Source: Vulcanimicrobiota bacterium (GTDB taxonomy: Bacteria; Vulcanimicrobiota; Vulcanimicrobiia; Vulcanimicrobiales; Vulcanimicrobiaceae). From it: 13,710 bases of DNA. The stretch is taken from the NCBI GenBank assembly GCA_019237435.1, contig JAFAHB010000301.1:1-13710 (forward strand), given 5' to 3'. Both the position numbers and the translations under genes were made by a program. Within the stretch, counting starts at the first letter, position 1; every line of letters begins with the position of its first letter. The notes below the pieces were generated by a model. That model saw only the letters and a list, made by a program, of their open reading frames with translations. It made no database searches and was not told the DNA's origin. Below are positions 7,751 through 13,710 of the stretch, piece after piece.

Positions 7751-9778
7751 GTGTTCGATCGCGCGCTTGCGGCGGGTCGAATCGGCACGCTCGCGCTGCC
7801 CAATCGCATCATCATGGGCTCGATGCATCTCGGCTTCGAGCATGACGGCGAAATGCTGGCGGCATTCTACGCCGAGCGCGCGCGCGGCGGGGCCGGACTG
7901 ATCGTCACCGGCGGATCGTCGGTCAACCGAGTCGGCGCCGGCGGCAAACACTATAGCTTCATCAACGATCCGTCGAGTGCACCGCCGTTGCGCCAAGCGG
8001 CGGTCGCGGTGCACGAAGCCGGCGGACGAATCGCCTTGCAGCTTTTTCATGCCGGGCGATACGCGTTGTATTCCTCATTCGGACTGCAACCGCTCGCACC
8101 GTCGGCAATTCCGTCGCGCTTCTCGCCCGATCCGCCGCGTGCGATGAGCGAAGGAGAGATCCTCGAAACGATCGGTGATTTCGCCAACGGCGCGGCGCGC
8201 GCGCGCGAGCTTGGGTTCGACGCCGTCGAGGTGATGGGGTCCGAAGGTTATCTCATCAACCAATTTCTCTCGCCGGTGACAAACCGGCGCGACGATGCCT
8301 GGGGCGGCGACTTAGCGCAACGAATGCGGTTTGCGCGCGACGTGTTGCGCGCGGTGCGCGCCGCCGCCGGCGCCGATTTTCCGGTGATCTTCAGAATCTC
8401 GGGCGCGGATCTGATGGCGAACTCGAGCAGTGCGGAAGAGACGCTCGCCTTCGCGCGCGCACTCGCCGCCGACGGCGTCGACGCGCTCAACGTGGGAATC
8501 GGCTGGCACGAGTCGCCGATCCCGACGGTGCAGCATCTCGTTCCAAGCGGAATCTGGGTTCGCTATGCGGCGGCGGTGAAAACGGCGGTCGGCTCGCTGC
8601 CGGTTATTGCGAGCAACCGCATCAACTCGCTCGCGCGCGCCGATGAAGTTCTCGCGGCCGAAAGCGTCGATTTCGTCTCGATGGCCCGTCCGTTTCTGGC
8701 CGATTCGCAGATCGTGGTAAAGGCGGCGCGCAACGAAGCGGTGCTGGTCAACACGTGCATCGCCTGCAATCAAGCCTGCATCGATCGCTCGCTGCTCGAC
8801 GCGCCGGTCTCCTGCATGGTCAATCCGCGCGCCGGCCGAGAGCTGGAGTTCGTCGAAAACCGCGCGCCGAAGCGGCGCGGACGCTTTGCCGTGATCGGCG
8901 GGGGACCGGCCGGCCTCGAGTGCGCGCGCGCCCTGGCTGCGCTCGGCCATCGCGTCGAGCTCTTCGAAGCGCAGAGCGAGCTCGGCGGTCAGTTCCGAAT
9001 GGCGCGAAAGATTCCGGGCAAGCGCGACTTCGGCGAGACGATTCGTTATTTCGCCAACGAGCTCGCGCGCTTAGCCGTTGAGGTTCGGCTCAACGACAGC
9101 ATGACCAACGTCGCAGCGTTGAAAAGTCTTGACGGAATCGTGCTCGCTACCGGCGTCGTTCCACGTCAAGCCGCACTCGCGGGCAAGAACCTGCCGCACG
9201 TGGTCTCCTACGCCGACGTACTACTGCGCGATTGCGCGGTCGGGGAACGAGTCGCGATCGTCGGCGCCGGCGGAATCGGCGTGGACGTCGCGCATTACTT
9301 GAGCTTCGGCGAGGCCGCCACCGACGAGAGCACGCGCTTCCTCTACGAGCAGGGTCTTGCGGCTCCGCCGAACGGGGCGCTGCTCATCGCAGGACGCAAG
9401 AAAGTCGCGCTCATGCGCCGCGGCGCGACCATCGGCGATCGCATCGGCAAGACGACGCGCTGGGCGGTCGTCCGCGCGCTGCGCGCGGCAGGCGTCGAGA
9501 CGCTGCCGAACGTGAGCTACGAGGCGATCGTTCCCGAGGGAATTCGCGTGCGCAACGCCGACGGATCGGCGCGCACCATCGAAGCGGATACCGTCGTCAT
9601 TGCGGCCGGGCAAGAACGCAACGACGTTCTGCTGGAACCGATTCGCGCGCTCGGGGTCCCATTCCGCGTGGTCGGCGGAGCGGCGGACGCCGGCGAGCTC
9701 GACGCCGTGCGCGCCTTCGACGAAGGTTTGCGCGCGGCGCACGAGCTCGCTCGCGAGTTCGAGGCGCTATCGCAGTGA
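7751..9778 (+). CDS. FadH-like NADPH-dependent 2,4-dienoyl-CoA reductase (OYE-FeS-FAD flavoenzyme)
   Basis: This 675-residue protein has the full layout of Escherichia coli FadH. An old-yellow-enzyme TIM barrel with FMN covers roughly 1-330. A 4Fe-4S cysteine set follows at Cys336, Cys339, Cys343 and Cys355 ('CIACNQAC', then 'SCMVNPRAG'). The FAD site 'VIGGGPAG' (381-388) and a second dinucleotide fold near 'VAIVGAGGIGVD' complete it. The active-site residues are kept: Tyr167 in 'VMGSEGYLIN' and His253 in 'GIGWHESPIPT', matching Tyr166 and His252 of FadH. This supports genuine dienoyl-CoA reduction rather than a generic NADH:flavin oxidoreductase. It starts with GTG ten bases after the SDR stop and is the last gene of the operon. 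In the inferred pathway it would reduce a cyclohexadiene-carboxyl-CoA formed after deoxygenation of shikimate; unsaturated fatty acid oxidation is the ordinary alternative. Its 3' end overlaps the lipoprotein gene by 12 bases. Confidence 0.92.
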   Translation: MFDRALAAGRIGTLALPNRIIMGSMHLGFEHDGEMLAAFYAERARGGAGLIVTGGSSVNRVGAGGKHYSFINDPSSAPPLRQAAVAVHEAGGRIALQLFHAGRYALYSSFGLQPLAPSAIPSRFSPDPPRAMSEGEILETIGDFANGAARARELGFDAVEVMGSEGYLINQFLSPVTNRRDDAWGGDLAQRMRFARDVLRAVRAAAGADFPVIFRISGADLMANSSSAEETLAFARALAADGVDALNVGIGWHESPIPTVQHLVPSGIWVRYAAAVKTAVGSLPVIASNRINSLARADEVLAAESVDFVSMARPFLADSQIVVKAARNEAVLVNTCIACNQACIDRSLLDAPVSCMVNPRAGRELEFVENRAPKRRGRFAVIGGGPAGLECARALAALGHRVELFEAQSELGGQFRMARKIPGKRDFGETIRYFANELARLAVEVRLNDSMTNVAALKSLDGIVLATGVVPRQAALAGKNLPHVVSYADVLLRDCAVGERVAIVGAGGIGVDVAHYLSFGEAATDESTRFLYEQGLAAPPNGALLIAGRKKVALMRRGATIGDRIGKTTRWAVVRALRAAGVETLPNVSYEAIVPEGIRVRNADGSARTIEADTVVIAAGQERNDVLLEPIRALGVPFRVVGGAADAGELDAVRAFDEGLRAAHELAREFEALSQ

Positions 9779-11050
9779 CATCGGTCGAAACGCGATCGGC
9801 GGGAAGGTCAGCGCGGGCAGCGATAGCCCGCCGAAGAGCGCTTGCGATTTTACCTTGGACGCAATCAATATCTCGGTGCCGATCTGCTCCGAGCTCAGCT
9901 TGCCCCAGCTGCCGGCGCTCATCGCCCAACCGTTGGCGTACGTGCGGTTCGCATACTTTTCGATGATGCACCCAAACCAGTATTGGCCTTTGGCGAGCGG
10001 CATGAGATAGTACCACGCCGTGTAGGTGTTATAGAAGCCCTGGACGGGATCTAAGTTCGCGAATTTTTCGACGACTTCCGTGGCCAGCTGCCCCTCTCGG
10101 GAGCCACACTGCGGCGACGGCGCATACTCGGTGCCGACGACGTGGAATTGATCGGAATACAGCGTGCCCGGCAGCGAGCCGTCGCCCGGATACCAATCGG
10201 GGACTTTGACGGTTCCGCGCTTGAACGGTAGCGGCTCCTTCCCTTCTGAGCGTACGGCGATGTCGCCGTTCTTCGGAAGTTCGAAGAGCTGCGTCAGTTT
10301 ATTGTATCCCGCGGCGCGCTCGGAGAGAGTGTAGTCCGATGCTTTGTTCAGCAAAACGTGCGTCGTCGAAGCATAGTTGTTCTGATTCTGATTGCCGTGA
10401 ATGTTGGAAAACGAGGTTTGAGAGCGATAGGTGCCGTCGGCGGCTTCGGTGTACGCGGTGTTTTCGGCAAACGCGTTCTTTCCCGATTGATGGATGTTGA
10501 CGTACGACGAGTGACCCGCCGCCGCGCTCCACCGGTTCCCGGTCGTGAGGGGGAAGTCGAACGAGTTCTGGCCGTTGGGATACGTGTCCATTCCCGTTTC
10601 GCTAAAACTTCCCGCAGTGTACGTGTAGTTGTCCGACAGGATGATCTGGGCGATGCCGCCATGGTGGCGCAAAAATCCGATCGCCGAGTTCAAATTCTCG
10701 AACGAGCCGCTCTTCGATTTGATCAGCTCCACGACGTCGTAGATGCCGGTTTTTTTGTCGAGTGCGAACTTCACGGTAGTGACGCCTGAGTCGCTTCCCT
10801 TTTGAACCGTGGGCGGTGAGGTCGGACCGGCCCACGTCTTGGTCGTCCACTCATTCGTGTACGGGTACGGGATGGTTACCGGCGCCGTGACCGGCGGTGT
10901 CGGCGACGTATTCGGCGCAGGGTTGCGAAGCATCTCTTGGCCGGCGGGAGGCAGCGCGCTGCCGCCCGGGGCGTGTCCCGAGCACGCCGCAATAGCGATA
11001 AGCAAGACGGCGCCCAAGAATGCGCCGCCGATTCCAGTGGAGCGTTGCAT
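9767..11050 (-). CDS. Putative secreted lipoprotein of unknown function
   Basis: I do not recognise a family. The 427-residue product starts with a lipoprotein signal: Arg near the N-terminus, a hydrophobic stretch at about 10-20, and the lipobox 'IAAC' giving lipidated Cys23. A Pro/Ser/Thr-rich linker (about 28-62, including 'NTSPTPPVTAPVTIPYPY') would tether a globular domain outside the membrane. That domain is rich in Asn, Ser, Thr, Tyr and Trp, as is common in secreted beta-rich proteins, and has two further cysteines ('SPQCGS', 'FGCIIE') that could pair. No catalytic signature is obvious. The start has a strong GGAGG seven bases upstream and an extended -10 promoter sequence 37 bases upstream, so the gene is probably transcribed on its own rather than from the ABC operon. 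It is convergent with the dienoyl-CoA reductase. That it is a real gene is well supported; its role is unknown. Confidence 0.8.
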   Translation of the reverse strand: MQRSTGIGGAFLGAVLLIAIAACSGHAPGGSALPPAGQEMLRNPAPNTSPTPPVTAPVTIPYPYTNEWTTKTWAGPTSPPTVQKGSDSGVTTVKFALDKKTGIYDVVELIKSKSGSFENLNSAIGFLRHHGGIAQIILSDNYTYTAGSFSETGMDTYPNGQNSFDFPLTTGNRWSAAAGHSSYVNIHQSGKNAFAENTAYTEAADGTYRSQTSFSNIHGNQNQNNYASTTHVLLNKASDYTLSERAAGYNKLTQLFELPKNGDIAVRSEGKEPLPFKRGTVKVPDWYPGDGSLPGTLYSDQFHVVGTEYAPSPQCGSREGQLATEVVEKFANLDPVQGFYNTYTAWYYLMPLAKGQYWFGCIIEKYANRTYANGWAMSAGSWGKLSSEQIGTEILIASKVKSQALFGGLSLPALTFPPIAFRPMSLR

Positions 11051-11057
11051 GGCTAGT

Positions 11058-11062
11058 CCTCC
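11058..11062 (-). promoter_or_regulatory. Ribosome binding site of the lipoprotein gene
   Basis: A consensus GGAGG on the minus strand stands seven bases before the ATG at 11050. It fixes the start, which in turn gives a well-formed signal peptide. Confidence 0.7.
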
Positions 11063-11086
11063 GCAGTAGCGTGCGATGAGGCCGCC

Positions 11087-11095
11087 ATTATACCA
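11087..11095 (-). promoter_or_regulatory. Extended -10 promoter element for the lipoprotein gene
   Basis: On the minus strand this reads TGGTATAAT: a perfect TATAAT preceded by the TGn of an extended -10 element. It sits in the 48-base gap between the permease stop and the lipoprotein start and would give a short leader carrying the ribosome site. No good -35 box is seen at 16-18 bases, which extended -10 promoters can tolerate. Such an AT-rich hexamer is conspicuous in this GC-rich sequence. Confidence 0.55.
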
Positions 11096-11098
11096 CCG

Positions 11099-11842
11099 CT
11101 AGGCGTAGCGCTTGCGTTCGTCGCGGCGATAGCCTACGGTGGCGGCGATTCCGAAGAGCGCGGCGTAGGCAGCAAGACCGAAGAGTGGGCGTAGGGTCTC
11201 TCCCGAACCGGCAACGCTCCACAACAACTCCGCGAACTCGCGCGTCGGCAAGTACGGCGAGATGGCCGCGACGAACCGCGGCAGATCCGACGGCGGCATC
11301 CACAAGCCACCCGCGTAGGCGAGCAGCAGGTTCAAGGCCGTTGCGATGGGGACGGCCGCGCGCGCCGAGACCCAGTATCCGAGCGAGATGCCGATAAGCA
11401 CGAACGGCACGCCGCCCGCAAGGCAATAGACGAAAACGCGCAGCCATTGCGAGATCGAGAGATCGATAGGCGTGAAGGCGCGGGCAGTCAGCGCGACGAG
11501 GCTCGCCGTCATGATACCGAATGCCAGCGCGACCCCAATGCGCGCAGCAAAGCGCACGGACGCCGGCGCCGGCAGCGTGCGGATGTAGCGTTCCCAGGGC
11601 CGGCCGCGCTCTTGCGCGATGCCGACGCCGAACTGATAGAACGTCACGCCCGCAATCGCGAACACGATGAATGCGAGCGCCGTCGCATCCGCAATGGGCA
11701 CGCTGCGCCGCGCAAACGGCAAGTCGAACAACACATAGAACATCGCCGGAAAGACGACCGTCGGCACGACGTATCCGGGCCAACGAATCAAGTCCAAAAA
11801 CCCAACGCGGGCGTGCGCCCGAACCAGCGCGAGCGAATTCAC
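11099..11842 (-). CDS. ABC-2 type transporter permease
   Basis: This 247-residue integral membrane protein has about six hydrophobic segments (roughly 22-42, 53-76, 98-120, 134-157, 163-181 and 218-237), with short polar loops between them and a basic C-terminus ('RRDERKRY'). That matches the membrane half of DrrB/NatB-like ABC-2 exporters. It begins with GTG, overlapping the ATPase stop as GTGA, and has GGGAGG six bases upstream, so it is translationally coupled to the ATPase and the two should form one transporter. The substrate cannot be read from the sequence; related systems export drugs, lipids or polysaccharides, or affect antibiotic resistance. It is the last gene of the minus-strand operon. 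Confidence 0.87.
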   Translation of the reverse strand: MNSLALVRAHARVGFLDLIRWPGYVVPTVVFPAMFYVLFDLPFARRSVPIADATALAFIVFAIAGVTFYQFGVGIAQERGRPWERYIRTLPAPASVRFAARIGVALAFGIMTASLVALTARAFTPIDLSISQWLRVFVYCLAGGVPFVLIGISLGYWVSARAAVPIATALNLLLAYAGGLWMPPSDLPRFVAAISPYLPTREFAELLWSVAGSGETLRPLFGLAAYAALFGIAATVGYRRDERKRYA

Positions 11843-12669
11843 TGCGAACCTCCCGTAAGCGTCAAGAATGCTTCCTCGAGCGAAGGCCGGACGATCTCCA
11901 AATCGGAGAAGACGACCGCGCCGTTCACCATCGCGCGAATGTAGGCGTCGGCATCCTGGGTCGTTACGCTGACCGGGCCGTCGGCACCGACGTAGCTGAG
12001 CCGACGCCCTCCGATGAGCCCGCGCAACGTTCGGGGGGCTCCGTCGAAGAGCAGCTGCCCGCGATCGAGCACGAGAATCCGCGTCGCAAGCGCCTCAGCC
12101 TCTTCGAGATAGTGAGTCGTGAAGAGTATCGATCGGCGCGACCCCAAATTGCGTACGACCTCCCAGAGGCGCCGCCGCGATTCTACGTCCAAGCCGGTCG
12201 TCGGCTCGTCGAGAACGACGAACTCGGGGTCGCCGATGAACGCAAGGGCCAGTGCGAGCCGGCGCGATTCGCCGCCCGAGAGCGTTTGAGCGCGACGTTT
12301 GGCAAGCTCGGCGAGACCGAATCGTTCCAGCGTCGCACCGATCGGCGCATGGCTCGGATAGTGCTCGGCGACGAACGCAGCGATCTCTTCGACTCGCAGC
12401 ATGTCGGGAAATCCCGTCTCTTGCGGCGTAGCTCCGAGCCTCCGACGCGTCGCAGCGCTTTGCGGCGAGCCGCCGAACAAACGCACGCGCCCGCCGTCGG
12501 CAGCGCGCAGGCCCAACGCAATTTCGAGCGCCGTGGTCTTACCTGCACCGTTGGGGCCGAGCAACGCAACGATCTCGTCGCGTTGCACCGCAACCGAAAG
12601 CGAGTGCAGGGCGCGAACGTCGCCGTACGACTTAGCGACATCTACAAAGGTTAATACGGTTTCTTGCAC
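11839..12669 (-). CDS. ABC transporter ATP-binding protein (ABC-2 / DrrA-like)
   Basis: This is a 276-residue single-domain ATPase with every required motif: Walker A 'GPNGAGKT' (38-45), Q-loop Gln83 in 'ATPQETGFP', signature 'LSGGE' (130-134), Walker B 'FVVLDE' with catalytic Glu155, and the switch His186 in 'FTTHYLEEAE'. The C-terminal extension of about 70 residues after the H-loop is usual for DrrA/NatA-type exporter ATPases. It would power the permease encoded directly downstream, at the cytoplasmic face. It starts with GTG three bases after the regulator stop. Being directly behind a winged-helix regulator suggests that the exporter is induced by a ligand or stress, although the signal is unknown. 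Confidence 0.93.
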   Translation of the reverse strand: MQETVLTFVDVAKSYGDVRALHSLSVAVQRDEIVALLGPNGAGKTTALEIALGLRAADGGRVRLFGGSPQSAATRRRLGATPQETGFPDMLRVEEIAAFVAEHYPSHAPIGATLERFGLAELAKRRAQTLSGGESRRLALALAFIGDPEFVVLDEPTTGLDVESRRRLWEVVRNLGSRRSILFTTHYLEEAEALATRILVLDRGQLLFDGAPRTLRGLIGGRRLSYVGADGPVSVTTQDADAYIRAMVNGAVVFSDLEIVRPSLEEAFLTLTGGSQ

Positions 12670-12672
12670 GTT

Positions 12673-12951
12673 CTACTTTGCTTCCTTCAGCAGCGCCTGA
12701 AGCTGCAAGACGTGGGCGGCGAACGCGTCGCGACCCCGTTTGGTGAGGCGGTAGCGCGTAAGCGGGCGGCGATTGACGAAGCTCTTCTCTTCCTCGACGT
12801 AGCCTGCATCGACGAGCTTGATCATGTGCGCTCCGAGGTTGCCGTTGCTTACGTCGAGCGCGCGCACCAGTTCGGAAAATGCTACCCAATCGAAGTTCAG
12901 CAGCTCGGCAACGACACCGAGACGTACCTTCGACAACAGCAGCTCGTCCAT
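12673..12951 (-). CDS. Small winged-helix transcriptional regulator (HTH_34-like)
   Basis: This 92-residue protein consists of little more than one winged helix-turn-helix domain. It has an N-terminal helix ('LLSKVRLGVVAELL'), the helix-turn-helix 'FSELVRALDVSNGNLGAHMIKLVDAGYV', split here as 'FSELVRALDVSNG' and 'NLGAHMIKLVDAGYV', then a wing with basic residues ('NRRPLTRYRLTKRG') and a C-terminal helix for dimerisation. This is the pattern of MarR/ArsR-related 'winged helix DNA-binding' proteins of about 90-100 residues that often sit beside membrane proteins. It lies between a small membrane protein gene and the ABC exporter genes on the same strand, so it probably controls this operon. An inverted repeat (12955-12970) directly upstream of its start could be its operator. 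No ligand-binding domain is visible. Confidence 0.85.
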   Translation of the reverse strand: MDELLLSKVRLGVVAELLNFDWVAFSELVRALDVSNGNLGAHMIKLVDAGYVEEEKSFVNRRPLTRYRLTKRGRDAFAAHVLQLQALLKEAK

Positions 12952-12954
12952 GTG

Positions 12955-12970
12955 CTAAAGCGGCCTTTAG
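12955..12970. repeat. Perfect inverted repeat upstream of the winged-helix gene (possible operator)
   Basis: CTAAAG, four bases CGGC, then CTTTAG forms a perfect palindrome with 6-base arms. It covers the stop codon of the upstream membrane protein gene and lies 4-19 bases before the regulator ATG on the minus strand. The AAAGG within it is also the only ribosome-site-like sequence there. It may be an operator, a small RNA hairpin affecting translation, or chance. Confidence 0.35.
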
Positions 12971-13545
12971 TCGCGAGCGAGCAGCTCGCTCAAACCGAAG
13001 CCGGTGTAGCCGGCGAGCATGCCGGCTGCCAACACGTACGCGCTCAGTGCCGGCGCGAGGAAGTTCGCGACGACGATGGACGCAACGACGAGCGCGCCCG
13101 CAAACTGCGCGCGGCGATTGCCGTGCATGCCGATGTAGAGCAAAACGATCGCTTCCGCGACGCTCCAAATTCCGGCGCTCGCGATGCCCGGAAAAATTCG
13201 GAACGCGGCGACGTTGACGATGAAAGCGAGGCCGATCGTTATCCAAAGCACGTTGAAGAACTCTCGCTGAACCAGCGAGGTGCGCGCGAGCGTCCGCCCT
13301 AAGGCCCGGCCGCGCAGACCGGTATAGAGCACCGCGCCCAAGAGGACGATCGCCGCCGACCACTCCGCGACGACCGGCACCGCGCCTTGGGCGACGAGTT
13401 CGAAGAGCACCGTTAGGTAGGCCGAGGCGATGCCCCAAACGACAAAAAACTCCCCGCCGGCGCAGAGCCGCGGATGCGACTCAGCTAAGATCCGCTCGAT
13501 CATTTCGATGTGCTCGCGCGCCTGCGCCGCGTCCATTCGTTCCAC
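12967..13545 (-). CDS. Small integral membrane protein of unknown function
   Basis: This 192-residue protein has a short charged amphipathic N-terminus ('AAQAREHIEMIERILAES') followed by about six hydrophobic segments, including 'FFVVWGIASAYLTVLFELVA', 'WSAAIVLLGAVLY', 'VLWITIGLAFIVNVAA', 'AIVLLYIGM', 'GALVVASIVVANFLA' and 'VLAAGMLAGYTGFGL'. I know no function for it. I chose the GTG at 13545 because GGGAG lies eight bases upstream and the previous gene stops only two bases before; the ATG at 13536 is the alternative. The frame stays open to 13680, but that longer version would be an Arg-rich stretch overlapping the upstream gene. Small membrane proteins of this look often pair with HTH_34-type regulators such as the next gene, so a sensor or anti-regulator role is conceivable. 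Confidence 0.75.
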   Translation of the reverse strand: MERMDAAQAREHIEMIERILAESHPRLCAGGEFFVVWGIASAYLTVLFELVAQGAVPVVAEWSAAIVLLGAVLYTGLRGRALGRTLARTSLVQREFFNVLWITIGLAFIVNVAAFRIFPGIASAGIWSVAEAIVLLYIGMHGNRRAQFAGALVVASIVVANFLAPALSAYVLAAGMLAGYTGFGLSELLARD

Positions 13546-13547
13546 CG

Positions 13548-13709
13548 TCAGGACTCCCGGAGGGCTAGCCACACAATGGCGCCAGCCACGAGCGCGGCCA
13601 CCCACGCGACGGCATGGGCCACATCGCTTGGACCAGCGAGCCGCCAAAGCCAAGCCATGGCGACGCCGTAAAGGCCCCACCCCCAGAGCAACCGGCCGCT
13701 ACACTCGGC
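13548..13709 (-). CDS. Partial membrane protein, C-terminal end (gene enters from the right edge)
   Basis: An open frame enters from the right edge and stops with TGA at 13548. Its last 53 residues look like a real membrane protein: two Trp-rich hydrophobic helices ('LLWGWGLYGVAMAWLWRLAG' and 'AVAWVAALVAGAIVWLALR') joined by a short polar loop. The stop is two bases before the GTG of the next gene, the tight spacing of an operon, which supports both calls. The competing frame over this stretch is Arg/Cys-rich and not credible. The start lies outside the window, so the family cannot be named. Confidence 0.6.
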   Translation of the reverse strand, partial: AECSGRLLWGWGLYGVAMAWLWRLAGPSDVAHAVAWVAALVAGAIVWLALRES

Positions 13710-13710
13710 G

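Noticed and set aside
4086..9778. Degradation cluster for cyclohexanecarboxylate or benzoate (bad/ali type)
   Set aside because: Ligase and dehydrogenase fit, but there is no ring-cleaving hydrolase (BadI), no enoyl-CoA hydratase, and the SDR has enoyl-reductase spacing; the EPSPS-like domain and DAHP synthase point to synthesis.
9740..9790. Terminator between the convergent dienoyl-CoA reductase and lipoprotein genes
   Set aside because: The coding regions overlap by 12 bases and I see no stable hairpin followed by a T-run on either strand.
12632..13438. 268-residue minus-strand open frame across the small membrane protein and regulator
   Set aside because: Highly Arg-rich and incompatible with the clear transmembrane and winged-helix products in the other frame.
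13546..13680. Longer start for the small membrane protein
   Set aside because: The added residues are Arg/Cys-rich and overlap the credible end of the upstream membrane protein; the GTG at 13545 with GGGAG upstream fits better.

Overview
The window is GC-rich, densely coded bacterial DNA, with short gaps, overlapping start and stop codons and several GTG starts. No ribosomal or other phylogenetic marker is present. The style of the long lipoprotein (Cys lipobox, then a Pro-rich 'SALPPAG' linker) and the general gene content remind me of uncultured Eremiobacterota-like (WPS-2) genomes. That is an impression, not a demonstrated assignment.

Layout. (1) Positions 1-552 hold the 3' part of surE on the plus strand. 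(2) Positions 471-1400 hold a type I-beta DAHP synthase on the minus strand, the entry enzyme of the shikimate pathway; its 3' end overlaps surE by 82 bases. (3) Starting 83 bases from it in the opposite direction is a five-gene plus-strand operon (1484-9778). It encodes a FabF-type ketosynthase, one long polypeptide joining an EPSP-synthase-like domain to an acyl-CoA ligase, an acyl-CoA dehydrogenase, an SDR of the FabL/ChcA enoyl-reductase type, and a full-length FadH-like 2,4-dienoyl-CoA reductase. (4) A 427-residue lipoprotein of unknown function lies on the minus strand (9767-11050), with its own promoter-like site. (5) A minus-strand operon runs from the right edge to 11099: the end of a membrane protein, a second small membrane protein, a winged-helix regulator, an ABC ATPase and an ABC-2 permease.

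Interpretation. The set of DAHP synthase, EPSP-synthase-like protein, carboxylate-CoA ligase, acyl-CoA dehydrogenase, SDR enoyl reductase and dienoyl-CoA reductase matches the logic known for turning shikimate into cyclohexanecarboxyl-CoA. That compound is the starter unit of ansatrienin and phoslactomycin in Streptomyces and of omega-cyclohexyl fatty acids in Alicyclobacillus. In this model the EPSP-synthase-like domain, which lacks several canonical PEP and shikimate contacts, removes ring oxygen; the fused ligase makes the CoA thioester; the redox enzymes saturate the ring; and the ketosynthase may link the product to chain elongation. No FabH, acyl carrier protein or dedicated dehydratase is visible, so the end product is inferred. 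The most novel-looking points are the EPSPS-ligase fusion, its altered active site, and the co-location of two unrelated kinds of enoyl-CoA reductase.
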